Shown: positions 21,386-32,959 of the stretch, in pieces | How positions within the stretch are numbered: position 1 is the stretch's first letter | Layout of the letters: each line of letters begins with the position of its first letter | Origin: Phialophora verrucosa | Taxonomy: Eukaryota > Ascomycota > Eurotiomycetes > Chaetothyriales > Herpotrichiellaceae | Length of the DNA: 64,000 nucleotides | Direction: 5' to 3' | NCBI GenBank assembly: GCA_002099365.1 | Contig: MSED01000002.1 | Location: forward strand, 3,038,001 to 3,102,000 | Notes under the pieces: generated by a model | What the model was told of the DNA's origin: nothing | Seen by the model: only the letters and a program-made list of their open reading frames with translations | Databases searched by the model: none | Program-made: the position numbers and the translations under genes

Positions 21386-24300
21386 ATGGCCCCACTGAGG
21401 TCTGCGCAGGCAAGAGCACGGCCGCGCAGAGAAGCAACAAAGTATCCAAAGGTTGTCAGCGATATAGACCCCGAACTTCTCGCCACCTTCCAGGATGAAG
21501 AGCCTCCCCGCAAACGCATTCGCACTTCGCTGAGGGCGGCGCCTTCGCCCAAGCCGACCCCTGCCTCCCGGACAGGCGGAAGAAGACGTGTCGATAATGA
21601 GGGCACTCCATCTACAACGCGAACACCTCAAGCAGAGGATGATTTTACCGCTCCCCGCACCCGCCCTCGACCTACCCGAGAACGGAAGAAGGCAACCACC
21701 ACTACCCCGCGATACTCGGCCAGAAGTAGAAACAGAGGTGGTGCCCGTCCCAGATACAGTACTGCAGCCGCAGCCTCTGCCGCTGTGACCCATGGCGACG
21801 GTTACAAACCTCGAGAAGAGCGCGGTTGGGAGGAATTTCACCCCGATCTTGATCTCGATGGTGACTTTGCGGTAATCCCATCGGAAGAGGTGGATGGCCT
21901 GGTTAAGAAACCAGCGCTCGATGAAGCGACAGACGATGGCATAAGTGTCGCCGGAGGGAGCGGTGTCCCGCCTGGTGTCTCTACGCCTCTTAAGCGTAAG
22001 CCCGGGAGACCGCATCGCACCAAAAACTCCATGGTACACGCGCTGTTGACACCTGAGGTCCCCAAAGTCATACCCATGCCAGGTCCTAACCCCCGGGAAC
22101 GTCTGACATTGCCCAAACCGTCGTACCGGGAGCTCGATCCGTTTGTGTCGTATGAGCAAAACAAAGATATCGCGCAGGTCGACTTTGTCGACAAGTCCAT
22201 GGCAAATGTTGGGTATCAGGAGAGCGAAGTATTCCTGCGGCCGGAGCGCACGCTCATCAGACAGATGGAAGGATCTGCGGAAGAGGATCTTGATCTTAGC
22301 CCAGATCTGATCATCAATGGCGAAAACTCTGCAATAGGTGGCAGCGGTGTTGGTCGAGTCGAGTATGACATGGATGAACAAGACGTTAAATGGTTGGAGG
22401 CCTTCAACAAGGGACGCACCAAATATGACGTCCAAAGCATCAAACCCGCTATTTTCGAGATCACCATGACGAAAATCGAAAAAGAGTGGCATGCTCTGGA
22501 GAAGAGGATACCTAAGCCGAATCCAAAGGCTCCCCAAACGCAGCGGCCTCGCTCAAGCTCCGCTGCAGCGGTCAATGGGGAACCGGCCGGCGAAGAGCCC
22601 GACAGCAAGTGCGCAATATGTGACGACGGCGATTGCGAGAACGCCAACGCCATAGTATTTTGTGACGGTTGCGATTTAGCCGTACATCAGGAATGCTATG
22701 GCGTACCTTACATTCCTGAGGGCCAGTGGCTATGCAGGAAATGCCAGCTTGTTGGGAACTCTCGACCCAGCTGTATCTTTTGTCCAAATGAAGGGGGTGC
22801 GTTCAAACAGACGAACAACTCGAAGTGGGCGCACCTCTTCTGTGCGATCTGGATACCAGAGGTTACGATTGGGAATCCTTCACTGATGGAACCGATCACG
22901 GACGTGGAGAAGGTGCCACATAGCCGGTGGAAGCTCATCTGCTATATCTGCAAGCAAGAGATGGGCGCCAGCATCCAGTGCAGTGACGGCCGCTGTTACG
23001 AACCGTTCCATCTGACATGTGCTCGCCAAGCGGGACTGTTTCTGCAGATGAAAACCGGTGGTGGACAGAATACTCTGATGGAAGCATCCCAGCTGAAAGC
23101 TTATTGCCATAAACATACGCCTAGCGATTGGAAGCGTCAGCACCATACCGATAGGGCTTATGAAGAGGCGGTCAAGTATTTCAAGGAACACTTCAAGGGA
23201 CAGATATGGGCGGACAGCCGTGCATCCGCCCTTGCAATCCACGATACCCATGATACTGCTGCAGCGGAGAGAGGCCATCTCAAAGTCACCCTTACGAACA
23301 AGAAAGGTCAGAAGCAGAAGACGGTTTGGCGACTTCCTTCCGGCGCACCCGTGATCCCAGAGGTCATACTCAAGTCGATCGAAGAGTCTCTGGTCAGATT
23401 TACCGTGCAGAAAAAGAAGGAATTTGTTTCCGAGATCTGCAAATACTGGACCCTGAAACGTGAGGCACGAAGAGGCGCCGCCCTTTTGAAGCGGTTACAA
23501 CTACAGATGGACACTTTCAGCTCCTTCGAAGTCACACGTCGCGATTACAAGGCTCAAGGTGCAGCCGGCCGTGCCAGGTTAGATCGCCGCATTGATTTTG
23601 CCGAAAAATTGGCGAAAGACATGGAACGCATCGTACAGATATGTGATCTGATCAAACAACGTGAAGCTGCGAAGCTGGAGGAAGCTAGACTGCTCAAAGA
23701 TGTCGTCGACACCGTCTACTTTCCCATCCCACATCTCCTGGAGCCTATTGTCGAGAAGGCACTCAAGTAAGTTCTCACAGATCAAATTGTGGGGTGCTAA
23801 GCTGACGGTTCATAGGTTGGATAGAGGGCTCTTCCGGAACAGCCTACTAGAGTTGCGCGGCAAAGTGCTCAGAAAGGAACACACCACGGTAGCAAGTTTC
23901 TCCAACGATGTGGTGCTGGCGATAAATTCGGAATTCGGTAATAGTGCTGGAAGCATATCGGAACTGATCGCCCTTGTGAGCGGCAGGGCTGAGGACATGT
24001 CTGCCGAGGAACGGGATCGACGAACGCTTGCACGCCGCATAGTCAAGGGAATTGAACCACTCCTCGACGATGCAACTCGAAAAGAAGCAGAGTTGAATGG
24101 CCGCCCCTACGCCGAGCAGATCAGGGAAATGGATGAAGCGCTCCTTTCTCGCCGAGGCTCGATGGCTCATTCGATTGAGATGCCGGTGCTCGATTCAGTG
24201 GAACTGAAGCCCGAAGGCTGTATCGCCAGCCCTGCCGGTGGCGAGGTGGAGATGATGGATGCTCCGATCACAGGCGATGAGCAGCCTCAGATCCAAGAAG

Positions 24301-24824
24301 CGGTCAAGGAGTCTCAAGCGCCAATTGGACAAGTCGTCCTGGTCAAGCACGAAGATCTGTCCATGGAGAGTCAACTCGTGTCAGCAAACACTCCGCCAGC
24401 TTCTATGAACGGATTCAGGCACGAGGTGCATGCAAATGTGGACATTCCATCAGAGCAACCACAACAAGTGGAACCCCCAACACCTCCAATGAGTCTGCAA
24501 GAGCATTCACAGACCCTCCCGGTCGAGGGTGGCATCCCCTGGTATGTTGCGCAATTCGACCCCGAAGGCACTACCATTTTTGAAGAACGCTGGACAGGCC
24601 CAGAAGTGCTACGCGACATGAGCGAAGAACTTAGTGAGATGGACGAAGACGAGCTTCAGGGGCTAGGTCCTGGTGACGAGATGATCGAAGATGCCAATGG
24701 CATTTCCCTTGGTGAGGAGGCAGAAGAGACGACCGTAGATGTGATGGTCAAGAAGAAAATGCTGAGGAGCAAGCGAAACAGGACCTCGGATTGGGGTGCA
24801 AGGTCTTTCCGCAACAGGAGATGA
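21386..24824 (+). CDS. nto1: PHD-finger protein of the BRPF/Jade/Nto1 type (NuA3-like complex)
   Basis: Two exons, 21386..23766 and 23816..24824 (49-base intron, donor GTAAGT), give 1129 residues. The N-terminal 230 residues are basic and low complexity. An enhancer-of-polycomb-like segment follows at about 250-370 (EYDMDEQDVKWLEAFN). The PHD-zinc knuckle-extended PHD module spans about 405-570: CAICDDGDC, FCDGCDLAVHQECYG, CIFCPNEGGAFKQT, HLFCAIWIPEV and CYICKQEMGASIQC. This layout is that of Nto1/BRPF scaffold subunits, which read histone H3 tails and bring in MYST acetyltransferases (NuA3) in the nucleus. No bromodomain motif could be made out by eye. The start at 21386 is the first Met of a basic run; upstream in-frame sequence is less likely. 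Confidence 0.88.
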
Positions 24825-25917
24825 GCGTGAGGGAAGACTATTATTGGATGTATGAATTGGCCTGGTCATGGGCTGACCCTTCTTGAGTGGCGCCTGTGAG
24901 TGAGTATTGTTAGAGTACAATTCAAGATGTTCATTCGTAAAGTTCACACAGCTGTTCATTCTTGGGTTTGAATCGTGAAATCTCGTACTAAGGAAAGCCG
25001 TGCAAAATACCCGCCAGTGGACGGTTCCTACAAGAGCGACTCAGCTTGATTTTGCTTTCGCTAATGTATTTTGTCCTTGAGAGATACAAAGACTGCGGTA
25101 ACGCAAGAGCAGTGCAGGATATGCATTTCTGACCGACGTGTGGGCAGGGTATGAATTTTTGACCGACGTGTACGCATTGGTCGCTTGATATCTCAAGAAT
25201 TTGTCCCTTCTGAAGTCGACACTCGGATAGGAATAGTTTTAGCATGGAAGCCAGTCAACCACGTCGGGGTAATTGGAGGAGTGACCGTTATGTGGTGCTT
25301 ATGAGGGGCAATATGATTTCAGTAGCAGTCTGCCGTTCCCCTGTTTTCAGAAGATCTGGTGGCCGCGCGATGCCATAACAGCTGTGTTTCTGACCATGCC
25401 CACTTGTTCGCTTGTTGAAGGATGTGACAAAGGTCGATTTGCACAATCATCTGGCCGCCATTGTGAGGACTGTCGGAAAGATGTGCCTGCAGGAGCTTGG
25501 ATCATGAGCCACGTTTTTCACTGGGTGCCACTGGATGCTGTGTGTTGAGGAACATACTTCACGATACTGTAGCTGCGAGGCTCCAGACACCTCATGGACT
25601 CCATTCTTGCCATGGCCGGAAGAATGCTTCGCCGCGTCCGGATTCCGTTAGCGTCATCGGCCGACTTGGCGCTTGTCGACTTTGGAAATTTCGCCTGCGT
25701 GGTCATCTCATCGCAGCCTCACAAACAATTGACTGTCGCAAGAAGTCATCAACATTTCCATCCCAAGGCAATCAGCGCTTGACCACTACTTCCAGAAGTA
25801 GATCATCATTCTCTTCTGTGTCTTGTTGCCGCCCGCGCCTCGTGAATCACGTTCTAAAGTCTCGACTTGAGCTCATCGCCCCTTGATCAACATCAACCTC
25901 AGCCTTAGCCTCGCATC
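24825..25917. other. Intergenic region with a short tandem repeat
   Basis: It contains the 3' flank of the PHD-finger gene and the promoter of the RRM gene. A 30-base unit is repeated at 25114-25173. The frame at 25497-25886 has no recognisable features. Confidence 0.45.
25114..25173 (+). repeat. Two tandem copies of a 30-base unit
   Basis: The units at 25114-25143 and 25144-25173 share the core GACCGACGTGT and differ at only a few bases. No function is apparent. Confidence 0.75.
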
Positions 25918-26981
25918 ATGGCCGATTTCGATGACTCTGCTGCTCGCTACGAAGGTATGCTGCTTGATTGTCAAACCCTGTGCTATATCCCTTGTCTGAC
26001 CCAGCTTCTTCAGATGATCGTGGCTATGAACGCCGCGACCGATCTGCCTCACCTCGAGGAGATCGGGATGACCGCAACCGTAGCCGATCTCCCAATGGCC
26101 GTGACCGACCGTGAGTACCATCAAACCCTTTCCATCTCTATTCTCTTACTGACCGACCGTGCCAGGCCGCCGCCTCCATCCGACACGCGCATGAAGGATG
26201 CTGATGATGAGTCCATCAACACCGGCTCGAATCTCTTCGTCACCGGAATTCACCCTCGCCTCACCGAAACCGATGTCTCCCGCCTCTTCGAGAAGTACGG
26301 GGATGTCGAAAACTGCTCTATCATGCTTGACCCCCACACCAAAGAGTCGCGCGGATTCGGCTTTGTCAAGATGGTGTCCAACGAGCAAGCTGAGGCTGCC
26401 AAGGAGGGCTTGCAGGGCGAGGTCATCGAGGGTCGCACTCTGAGCATCGAAAAGGCTCGTCGTGCCCGTCCTCGCACTCCCACGCCAGGAAAATACTTTG
26501 GTCCTCCCAAGCGCGGTAAGTCTGGCATCACACTCGAAGAAGTTTCTGCTGACTCTGAACAGGCGACTTCCGTGGCCCATCGTCACGGGGTGGGTACCGT
26601 GATCGTTACGAAGATCGTCGTGGAGGCTACCCTCCGCGCCGTGATGACTATCGTGGCGAATATCGCGGCGGCGAGTACCGCGGCGGCTCTCGATATGACG
26701 ATGACCGACGTGGCTATGGAGGCAGACGAGACGATAGTTACGGCGGTCGCGGCATTGATCGATATGAGAGCAGCAGCAGACGTGACGACGGCTATGCCGG
26801 CGGCGGCGGCGGCAGCTTCCGTGGCGGAGACCGAGGTGACCGAGGTGACCGGCGCGAATACTACGACCGCGCAGGTGCTGGCGAACGTGGTGCCTACCCC
26901 CCAGCTGCTAGGGAGGAGGCCCCTCGTGACTACGCTGGTGGCCGAGACTACGCTCGTGATGATCGTTACGCCGGCAGGTAA
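25918..26981 (+). CDS. Tra2-like RNA-binding protein (one RRM with RS/RGG-rich flanks)
   Basis: Four exons, 25918..25954, 26014..26110, 26166..26515 and 26563..26981, encode 300 residues. The N-terminus is Arg/Ser/Asp rich (RRDRSASPRGDR). The single RRM is at about residues 60-140, with RNP2 NLFVTGIHP and RNP1 SRGFGFVKM. A linker ending GKYFGPPKRG follows, then a long Arg-Gly-Asp-Tyr-rich tail. The order RS-RRM-Arg/Gly tail is that of transformer-2-type splicing regulators. The stop codon TAA at 26979-26981 lies within a consensus splice donor (CAG/GTAAGC), so an alternative spliced form ending at 27195 is possible. A nuclear role in splicing is expected by homology. Confidence 0.85.
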
Positions 26982-29228
26982 GCGAACGGACGCAAATAAG
27001 GCTCAGCAGCGGCACTGTCTTCATCTTCCCCAGACTGTGGAACACCGGGACCCGAGGCAATCATTTTCGATTCCCACCATGTATTTGCACTATGCACACC
27101 CCCCTAGCTTCGGTCACAAAAGCGTTACCCTGTTGTTTCGGATCAGGTTAATGGTCGACTTCATTCGGCGCAGCGGTATCACGGTCATTGTTTGAGCAAC
27201 GGCACCACAAGCAAGCCTCAGTTGCTCAGCTCTATTGACGCTATTGACGACTTGGGTGTCGACATGTATCACAACGGTTTCGGCTGCGGCTTTCTTTTTA
27301 TCACTCGACTGCTTATCATCATAATCCTGTTGCGGCAGTCAATCAGTCAGCACATTTTCCTTCAGCGCACCTTCCTGCAGCCTCGATAGTTCGCCTTCTT
27401 CGCCACAACCATAATCCGCGTCAAGATCCACCTCACATGCTCGCCTTGACACGCATTGCAATCGAGATAAACCAAGAAATGACTCGCCCTACACCGTACA
27501 CGCCATGCTCCATACGCCAGTAGTTCCATCAGCAATTCTAAACCACCTCCGTCGATTGCACGTCATCCGTCCATCAGGACAGGACCAACGCCGACGATGT
27601 GTTGGCTTGGCGCTCAGCCGTATAAGCCTCCAACTGCCAAACGACACATCTACAGCTGGTGCAACAGCGATCGTCGTGCTTGCGAGCGTCTGCGGACCTC
27701 GAGCAGTAATTAGGTACGTCCAAGGTGGGAACAACATGCTGACTCTAAAGATCATCACTTCCCTTTTCACGTCGCCATCTGTACTCAACGGTTCATTCCA
27801 CCACCCACGCGAACACAGCTTGCGTCCCACGGGAGTGTCGATTCGCATGGGGCGCCATTATCCTTGCTTTCTGCCCTCTTTGGCAGACTGCACATTTACC
27901 GTACAATCCGCGTTGCTGTGCCTCGTGTCTCGATCAACGACATTCGAGAGCTAGAGCATGTCTGCGTCATGCGATCTACCGAGTACCCTTCGTCTTGAAA
28001 TGCACTGGCTCAGAGACTCTCAGCCTGCAGGCGATGATGGCACAAGTGTACGAGTTCAGTATCACCCATATTGTCCGCTAAGTTGAGAGTCGTGATTGTC
28101 GGACCCTACCACAGATGCGGGTTTTCTGGTCCCTGCTGCCCCTGATCTTGCTAGCATGATTACCGGGTGTTCCCGGGGACTCCCTGGATGCTCTCTGGGT
28201 GGTCTACATTTCCTGTGTGACCGATGTCCATGCTCAGCTATTGTCATTCCGCTTGCCTCTGGATTTGTGCTATCCAACTTGGACTATCTTCAACGTCTGA
28301 AAAGTTTTATCGAAAGGTTCAACAATCACTTGCCTTTGACATTGATTGCATCTTAGCAGATTGTCGGCCCATTATTGGTTCACGCTGCTTGTGTCCTCTC
28401 CCTTGGCACATCGAATATGGAATGAAAAGGCACTATTGCGTTACTATTGCGTTGACACTCTCTTGTCACGCAATAACACACCTGCAGGAACGCCAAATAG
28501 GCAAAAAGGTAGGAATCAATTCAATAGTCTCCTGCGGAAGCAATCGGCAGAGATGCAACCGGGAGGAGCAGGTGCAAGATCCATCCTATCAAGGTACGGA
28601 TTCATGCTGAAAGTTCGTGATATTGAGTCGCACTGGATCACACCAGACATTGCAGTCACTAAGTGGCGTGTGCCTGAGGAAGCTGCATTGTCTATTGGAC
28701 AGTGTGGTGAGAAATGCCCGAGTATCACAAGGTGAGCGCGTCAACGGGAGACGTGATTGGCTTGCCATCTCGCACACTCGCACCACTTGTCGAGGTTGGG
28801 CGAATGAGGATTGAGCGGCCCAGCATCGACCAGATAGTCGACTTTCTTTGCGTTTCAAGATGTATATCTAACTCCTCACCCGACCGCTTTCTCGACCTGC
28901 TTCTTTCTTCTCTCCATCCACACATTGATTGTTGGGCCGTTTCCTATTCATAGCTCTCTCCTGTTCATTGCGTTATAGATTTGGCTGGACCATTTCTATA
29001 TTTGCATCTATCGACCTCGGCTGCTATTCTTGCCAACACCTGCCCCCCGCCTTTCGTCTTCATATCATTGATATATCATCACCAGCTTCCTTTAGTCGAG
29101 TCTTGAAGAAGTTCTTGCATCTCAGCACACTCAACACACAACAGTCTGCACAAGGCACTACACAACAGCAACATATCATCATCATCATCCAAAACAACCT
29201 CTCAGTAATCAATCAACTCACCGCCAAT
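26982..29228. other. Long region without a recognised gene
   Basis: About 2.2 kb. The first part is probably 3' untranslated or alternatively spliced sequence of the RRM gene (candidate acceptor before 27147). Frames at 27505-27954, 28224-28610 and 28346-28735 are open but resemble nothing and show no coding bias that I can see. The last few hundred bases are CT- and CA-rich leader sequence of the next gene. Confidence 0.4.
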
Positions 29229-29615
29229 ATGCTTGCCTCACGAACCGCAAAGCCCAAGTTGGCCTTGAACATCTCCACTGCCCAGACCTCTAGACCCACG
29301 CTGTCGCTCAAGTCTCCCATGACGCCACTGAGGTCACCCATCCCACCATCTCCCATCAGCCCAACAGCACGAAACACCAGACTCAATCAGCGTGGCTACT
29401 CGACAATGCAACAGCCAACATACGCATATGTCAACTCCAGCTCCTCAAGAAGCATCTTGAAGAAGTCGTCGCCCAGCAAGCCAACCACACAACGTCGACA
29501 ACTGTCTTTTTCGGAGTCGCCTGTTGTGTACAGCGTCACTCCCATTGAGGAAGAGGATTACTACGGAAACCACGTCAAGATGTCCCGAGATGAGCGAAGA
29601 TGGGCACGGAAATGA
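29229..29615 (+). CDS. Small basic Ser/Pro-rich protein with a conserved C-terminal block, function unknown
   Basis: A single exon of 128 residues. The N-terminal half is Ser/Thr/Pro rich (SPMTPLRSPIPPSPISPT) with many potential proline-directed phosphorylation sites. The C-terminal half has SSRSILKKSSPSK, then RRQLSFSESPVVYSV and EEEDYYGNHVKMSRDERR, which look like a linear-motif block under constraint. The start at 29229 is chosen because the upstream in-frame sequence is CT- and CA-rich and reads like a leader. No domain is recognised. It could be a regulatory or cell-cycle-linked protein, but nothing in the sequence proves that. Confidence 0.7.
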   Translation: MLASRTAKPKLALNISTAQTSRPTLSLKSPMTPLRSPIPPSPISPTARNTRLNQRGYSTMQQPTYAYVNSSSSRSILKKSSPSKPTTQRRQLSFSESPVVYSVTPIEEEDYYGNHVKMSRDERRWARK

Positions 29616-31282
29616 TGGACCTGATGTGCCTGGGAAGCGTTTTTGTTTGATTATTAGCGATATGATGTGTCACGACTTGCACCACTGAGCGGACGAGAAC
29701 GTCGGCTAATGCCCTTTTTGGCGGAATGATGTATCATCTGAATGCAAGGCATCAGATCAATCCCCGCGGGGATTCGAGGCTTGGTCAAAGAAGACCTCAA
29801 GAGTTGAAGCAGGGGGACAACGTCTCTTGCCTGGTACTCTCAGCAAATAGCAATATATGACCTTGCTCCATCGGGATCTTGCGCTCCATGCCGTAACTCC
29901 TCCAACCAGTCCGCTCTTCCAAGGAGCGGAATCTCCTACCTTAGGTTGCTGCTGCCAGGCTCTCAGCATCTGTAGAGGCTCTTCCGCCGTGGGAGTGGAA
30001 AGAGCCAACCCCCGGCGCTGCGTCTTGGCGGGTTGTTCTACATCTTGCACCCTCGGCTTTCACTTCATCGTCTGAGCTTCTCTCTCTAGGTTGTTCTCGC
30101 AGACCAATCGATGCTGTGGTTCTGACAGCCAGATCGAAGATTGGAATGGTCCAATTGGGCACAGAAGAGTGGATGCCATGCATAACATCGCTCCACAAAA
30201 GTCGTGGCTAAATTTAGGACCCAGGGAGATGTTAAGCGCCTACTTACGCGACTTCAGTTTCGTCTCCACCAACCTCAGTCAAGCAGAGCAGAAGAGCACA
30301 GTTCTTCGTAAACGCATTCAGAGCGTCGCGCAAAGGAAGAGAGCGCGCTGGACCGTCGCTGCATGTTCCACTCTGCCAGCGACTTCCCGAGTGGAGGCAA
30401 CCACGGCTGGGAGGCGAAATCGTGTCGGCCCTGTGAACGCCTCGTGGATTCGACCTTGAGCGGCTACGCCCCTCCTCAGATACGATCAGACGGCGTTCGA
30501 GTCAAGTTAACCAATCTCCATACACAGAAGCACGATGGCTTTAGACTTCTGGGGCAGGCAGGGTTTCCACTCCCGGTAAGTCGGGGTCGCGTGTCCAAAA
30601 ATTCCCCGAAGCCGCCTTTGGGTGCCATTCTTAACTACGCAGGTTATATCTGCCGGCGGTTACTGAAATGACCTGATCGGCAACCGCTTGATGCTGTGTT
30701 GCCAATGGCTCGTTTGAGCCTCGTGGAGGGACCGCTTCCCAATATAACTCCGGCAGCTACGTTGGTACGGTCCACCTCGTCGCGGACCCACGGGAAGGCT
30801 CGAGTTTCATCTGCTATTCTCCTCTGGATCCTCCAATGGTGGGCATATTCGATGCTCGATCGACGAACACCTGGTGCATTTCCCCGAGGCGCTGTTGCAA
30901 GCTAGACGCCTGCAGGATGGATCTCGAGCAGTTTTACATATGAGACTTGGGTAAGTCGCGGCCAGAGATGCCAGCCGTCGCGTCTCTTGCAAATCTGAAA
31001 TTGACGCCCGTGTGTTTGAAGTTCTTTTGCAAGTTTGTTTGCGCTGGTCGCAATTGTCCTTAAAACGTGGGTCAGGCTCAATCATCCAGGCATTCATTAT
31101 CTCATGCCATCCAGTCCCTGACAACCTTCGAGGTTTCGACTCAATCGTTACTGTCCCCTTGCTTCTGTACGCTCGCTGCTCGACCGCCTTCTTAATTCAT
31201 AATCCAGATCTCTTTTCCTTTGTTGTACGCAGCCATTCCGTCGACCAAGGCCTCGACTCCCAGGCCTGCACATGAGCAAGTA
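29616..31282. other. Long region without a recognised gene
   Basis: About 1.7 kb. It contains a perfect 16-base palindrome, AATCCCCGCGGGGATT, at 29759-29774. Frames on both strands (29757-30050 minus, 30091-30459 plus, 30807-31124 minus) show no recognisable protein features. No tRNA was found. The right-hand end is the promoter of the Myb gene. Confidence 0.4.
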
Positions 31283-32152
31283 ATGCCAAAGCAGCCCACC
31301 ATACAACGTCCATATCAGCGACCAGCACCTTACAATCTCCGAACATCGACGACCATGGTGGCCAGCATGCCACAGGCCATGGCCACATGGAACACTCCAC
31401 AGATGCACAGCATGGGCTACTCCGATCATGGCCTACAATATCACCAGCAACACATGATGCCGGCATATCTGCCGGTTCCCAATGCCATGCCTGCCGTGCC
31501 TCAGATGCCAAAGGAGCCGCTTCCAAGGCCAGGGCAAAGCGGGCCTTGGAACAATGACGAAGACAGTGTTCTCATGGAGGCCAAGCTTAAAGGGATGTCA
31601 TGGGAAGAGATACACCGGCAACACTTTCCTGGCAAGTCGGCTAATGCATGTCGGAAGAGGCATGAGAGGGTGCTGGCGAAGGTGCGCAACACAAATTGGG
31701 ACGAAGCCAGGATCCAGAGGGTAACGGACGCGTACCACAAGCACCGAAGCTCGATATGGGCGCCACTGTGCAACGAGCTTGGAGAATCGTTGTCAGACGT
31801 CGAGAAAGTGGTATGTCCCCATTGTTTGTTGCCTCGTTCAAGCAGAAGCTGACTGTCAACTGTCTAGATGTTCCAACAAGGACTTCGAAATTTGAGAAAC
31901 CCTTCACGATCCAGTCATACACGAAACAGATCACGAGCGAGTTCTGGCCAAGCGGGCATGAGCGAGTATGAACGTGGCTCGTCGCTTGACGAACCATACG
32001 ACCATGCTGATGACAGTGGCATCAGCCTGGGGAACCCTTTGCATAGCCGCCGACCCAGCGAGATGGGTCAGGGCTTGTCTTCCTCCGTGGAGAGCCTTCC
32101 TTCTGTGGGCCGCCTCCTCTCGGAGGCAGGAGGTTATCACTATACGGCGTGA
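31283..32152 (+). CDS. Myb/SANT-like DNA-binding protein
   Basis: Two exons, 31283..31810 and 31868..32152 (57-base intron, donor GTATGT), encode 270 residues. The N-terminal 75 residues are Met/Gln/Pro rich. A Myb-like domain at about 80-130 has the spaced aromatic residues GPWNNDEDSVLMEAKLKGMSW and the recognition-helix region NACRKRHERV. A second, weaker helical region follows (TNWDEARIQRVTDAY). The C-terminus is Ser-rich. Such proteins are usually nuclear transcription or chromatin factors. The Met at 31283 is chosen as the first that begins the continuous frame; an upstream exon cannot be excluded. Confidence 0.78.
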
Positions 32153-32959
32153 ATGTGAGAAGGGCAGCACAGGACAGCGCCGCCTTTCTGGCAGCAAATA
32201 CTTCTGACGACGTTACGACTCTGGGTCTGCTTGGTTCGGCGTACCCGATATACGGCGCGAATGCGATGTACCAGTATATCATTACATGTACCTTAGTGGG
32301 TTATAGGCTGGGTAAGCGGATACAGGAAAAAGGGCGGTATGCAGAATATCAAGACCTGGCGTGGCTATATAGCAATGCATTCTGAATACGAGGTGTTTCC
32401 GATCCCACCGATCCGGCTCGCATACCTTACCCCGAGGTCTAAACCAAGCTCAGTATGGCTGCCGATTGCCCCTGGACCGGGATGCCTATATCAGTTAGGC
32501 CACGGCTAAAAGGCCAGCGACTCGCAGCAACAGGGAGCTCCAATTTTTTCGCGGTTTAATCTTCTCGACTCCAAAACTTCGCTTCGGGGAAAGACGAAAG
32601 AGTCAGAGAAAGGGTGAAACTTTCTTTCGTCCCTTGAGAATCGATGCCAGAGATTTGGGTGCGGTCGACTTCACGCCTTATACCTGTCTTCTGTTTTGCT
32701 GCTTGGCGGTGAATGAGCGACGGGGGCCGTTCATCTTACTGTCACTTCACTTGAGCGTCTTATTTCGATTCGATCTTGCCTGCGTTGAACTCGCGACGGG
32801 GCTGTTCATCTCGCTGTCACTTCACTTGCGCGTCTCCTCTGTTCGATCTCACCTGCGCGCTTGGCCTGCCACTCGTTGACCTCCTTTCCCTTCCGCCGAT
32901 CTGAATAACCTGCCTTAACAACCTGGTCGCTACGGCGACGATCTACCTTCTCCGCCATC
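32153..32959. other. Intergenic region and leader of the carrier gene
   Basis: It contains the 3' flank of the Myb gene and the promoter and leader of the mitochondrial carrier gene, with a 76-base imperfect duplication at 32717-32868. Confidence 0.5.
32717..32868 (+). repeat. Imperfect tandem duplication (about 76 bases) before the carrier gene
   Basis: Copy 1 starts at 32717 and copy 2 at 32793; both begin GCGACGGGG and share CTGTCACTTCACTTG. They lie 90-240 bases before the start codon, probably in the 5' leader or core promoter. Confidence 0.75.

Noticed and set aside
21359..22537. A 392-codon open frame on the minus strand
   Set aside because: It is antisense to the conserved Nto1-like coding sequence and has no recognisable domain; GC-rich coding DNA often leaves such open shadows.
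27505..27954. A 149-codon plus-strand frame in the long gap after the RRM gene
   Set aside because: No motif, no plausible splice partners, and an overlapping frame on the other strand; not enough to call a gene.
30091..31124. Several open frames of 60-122 codons on both strands
   Set aside because: They overlap each other, lack motifs and show no matching splice pattern.
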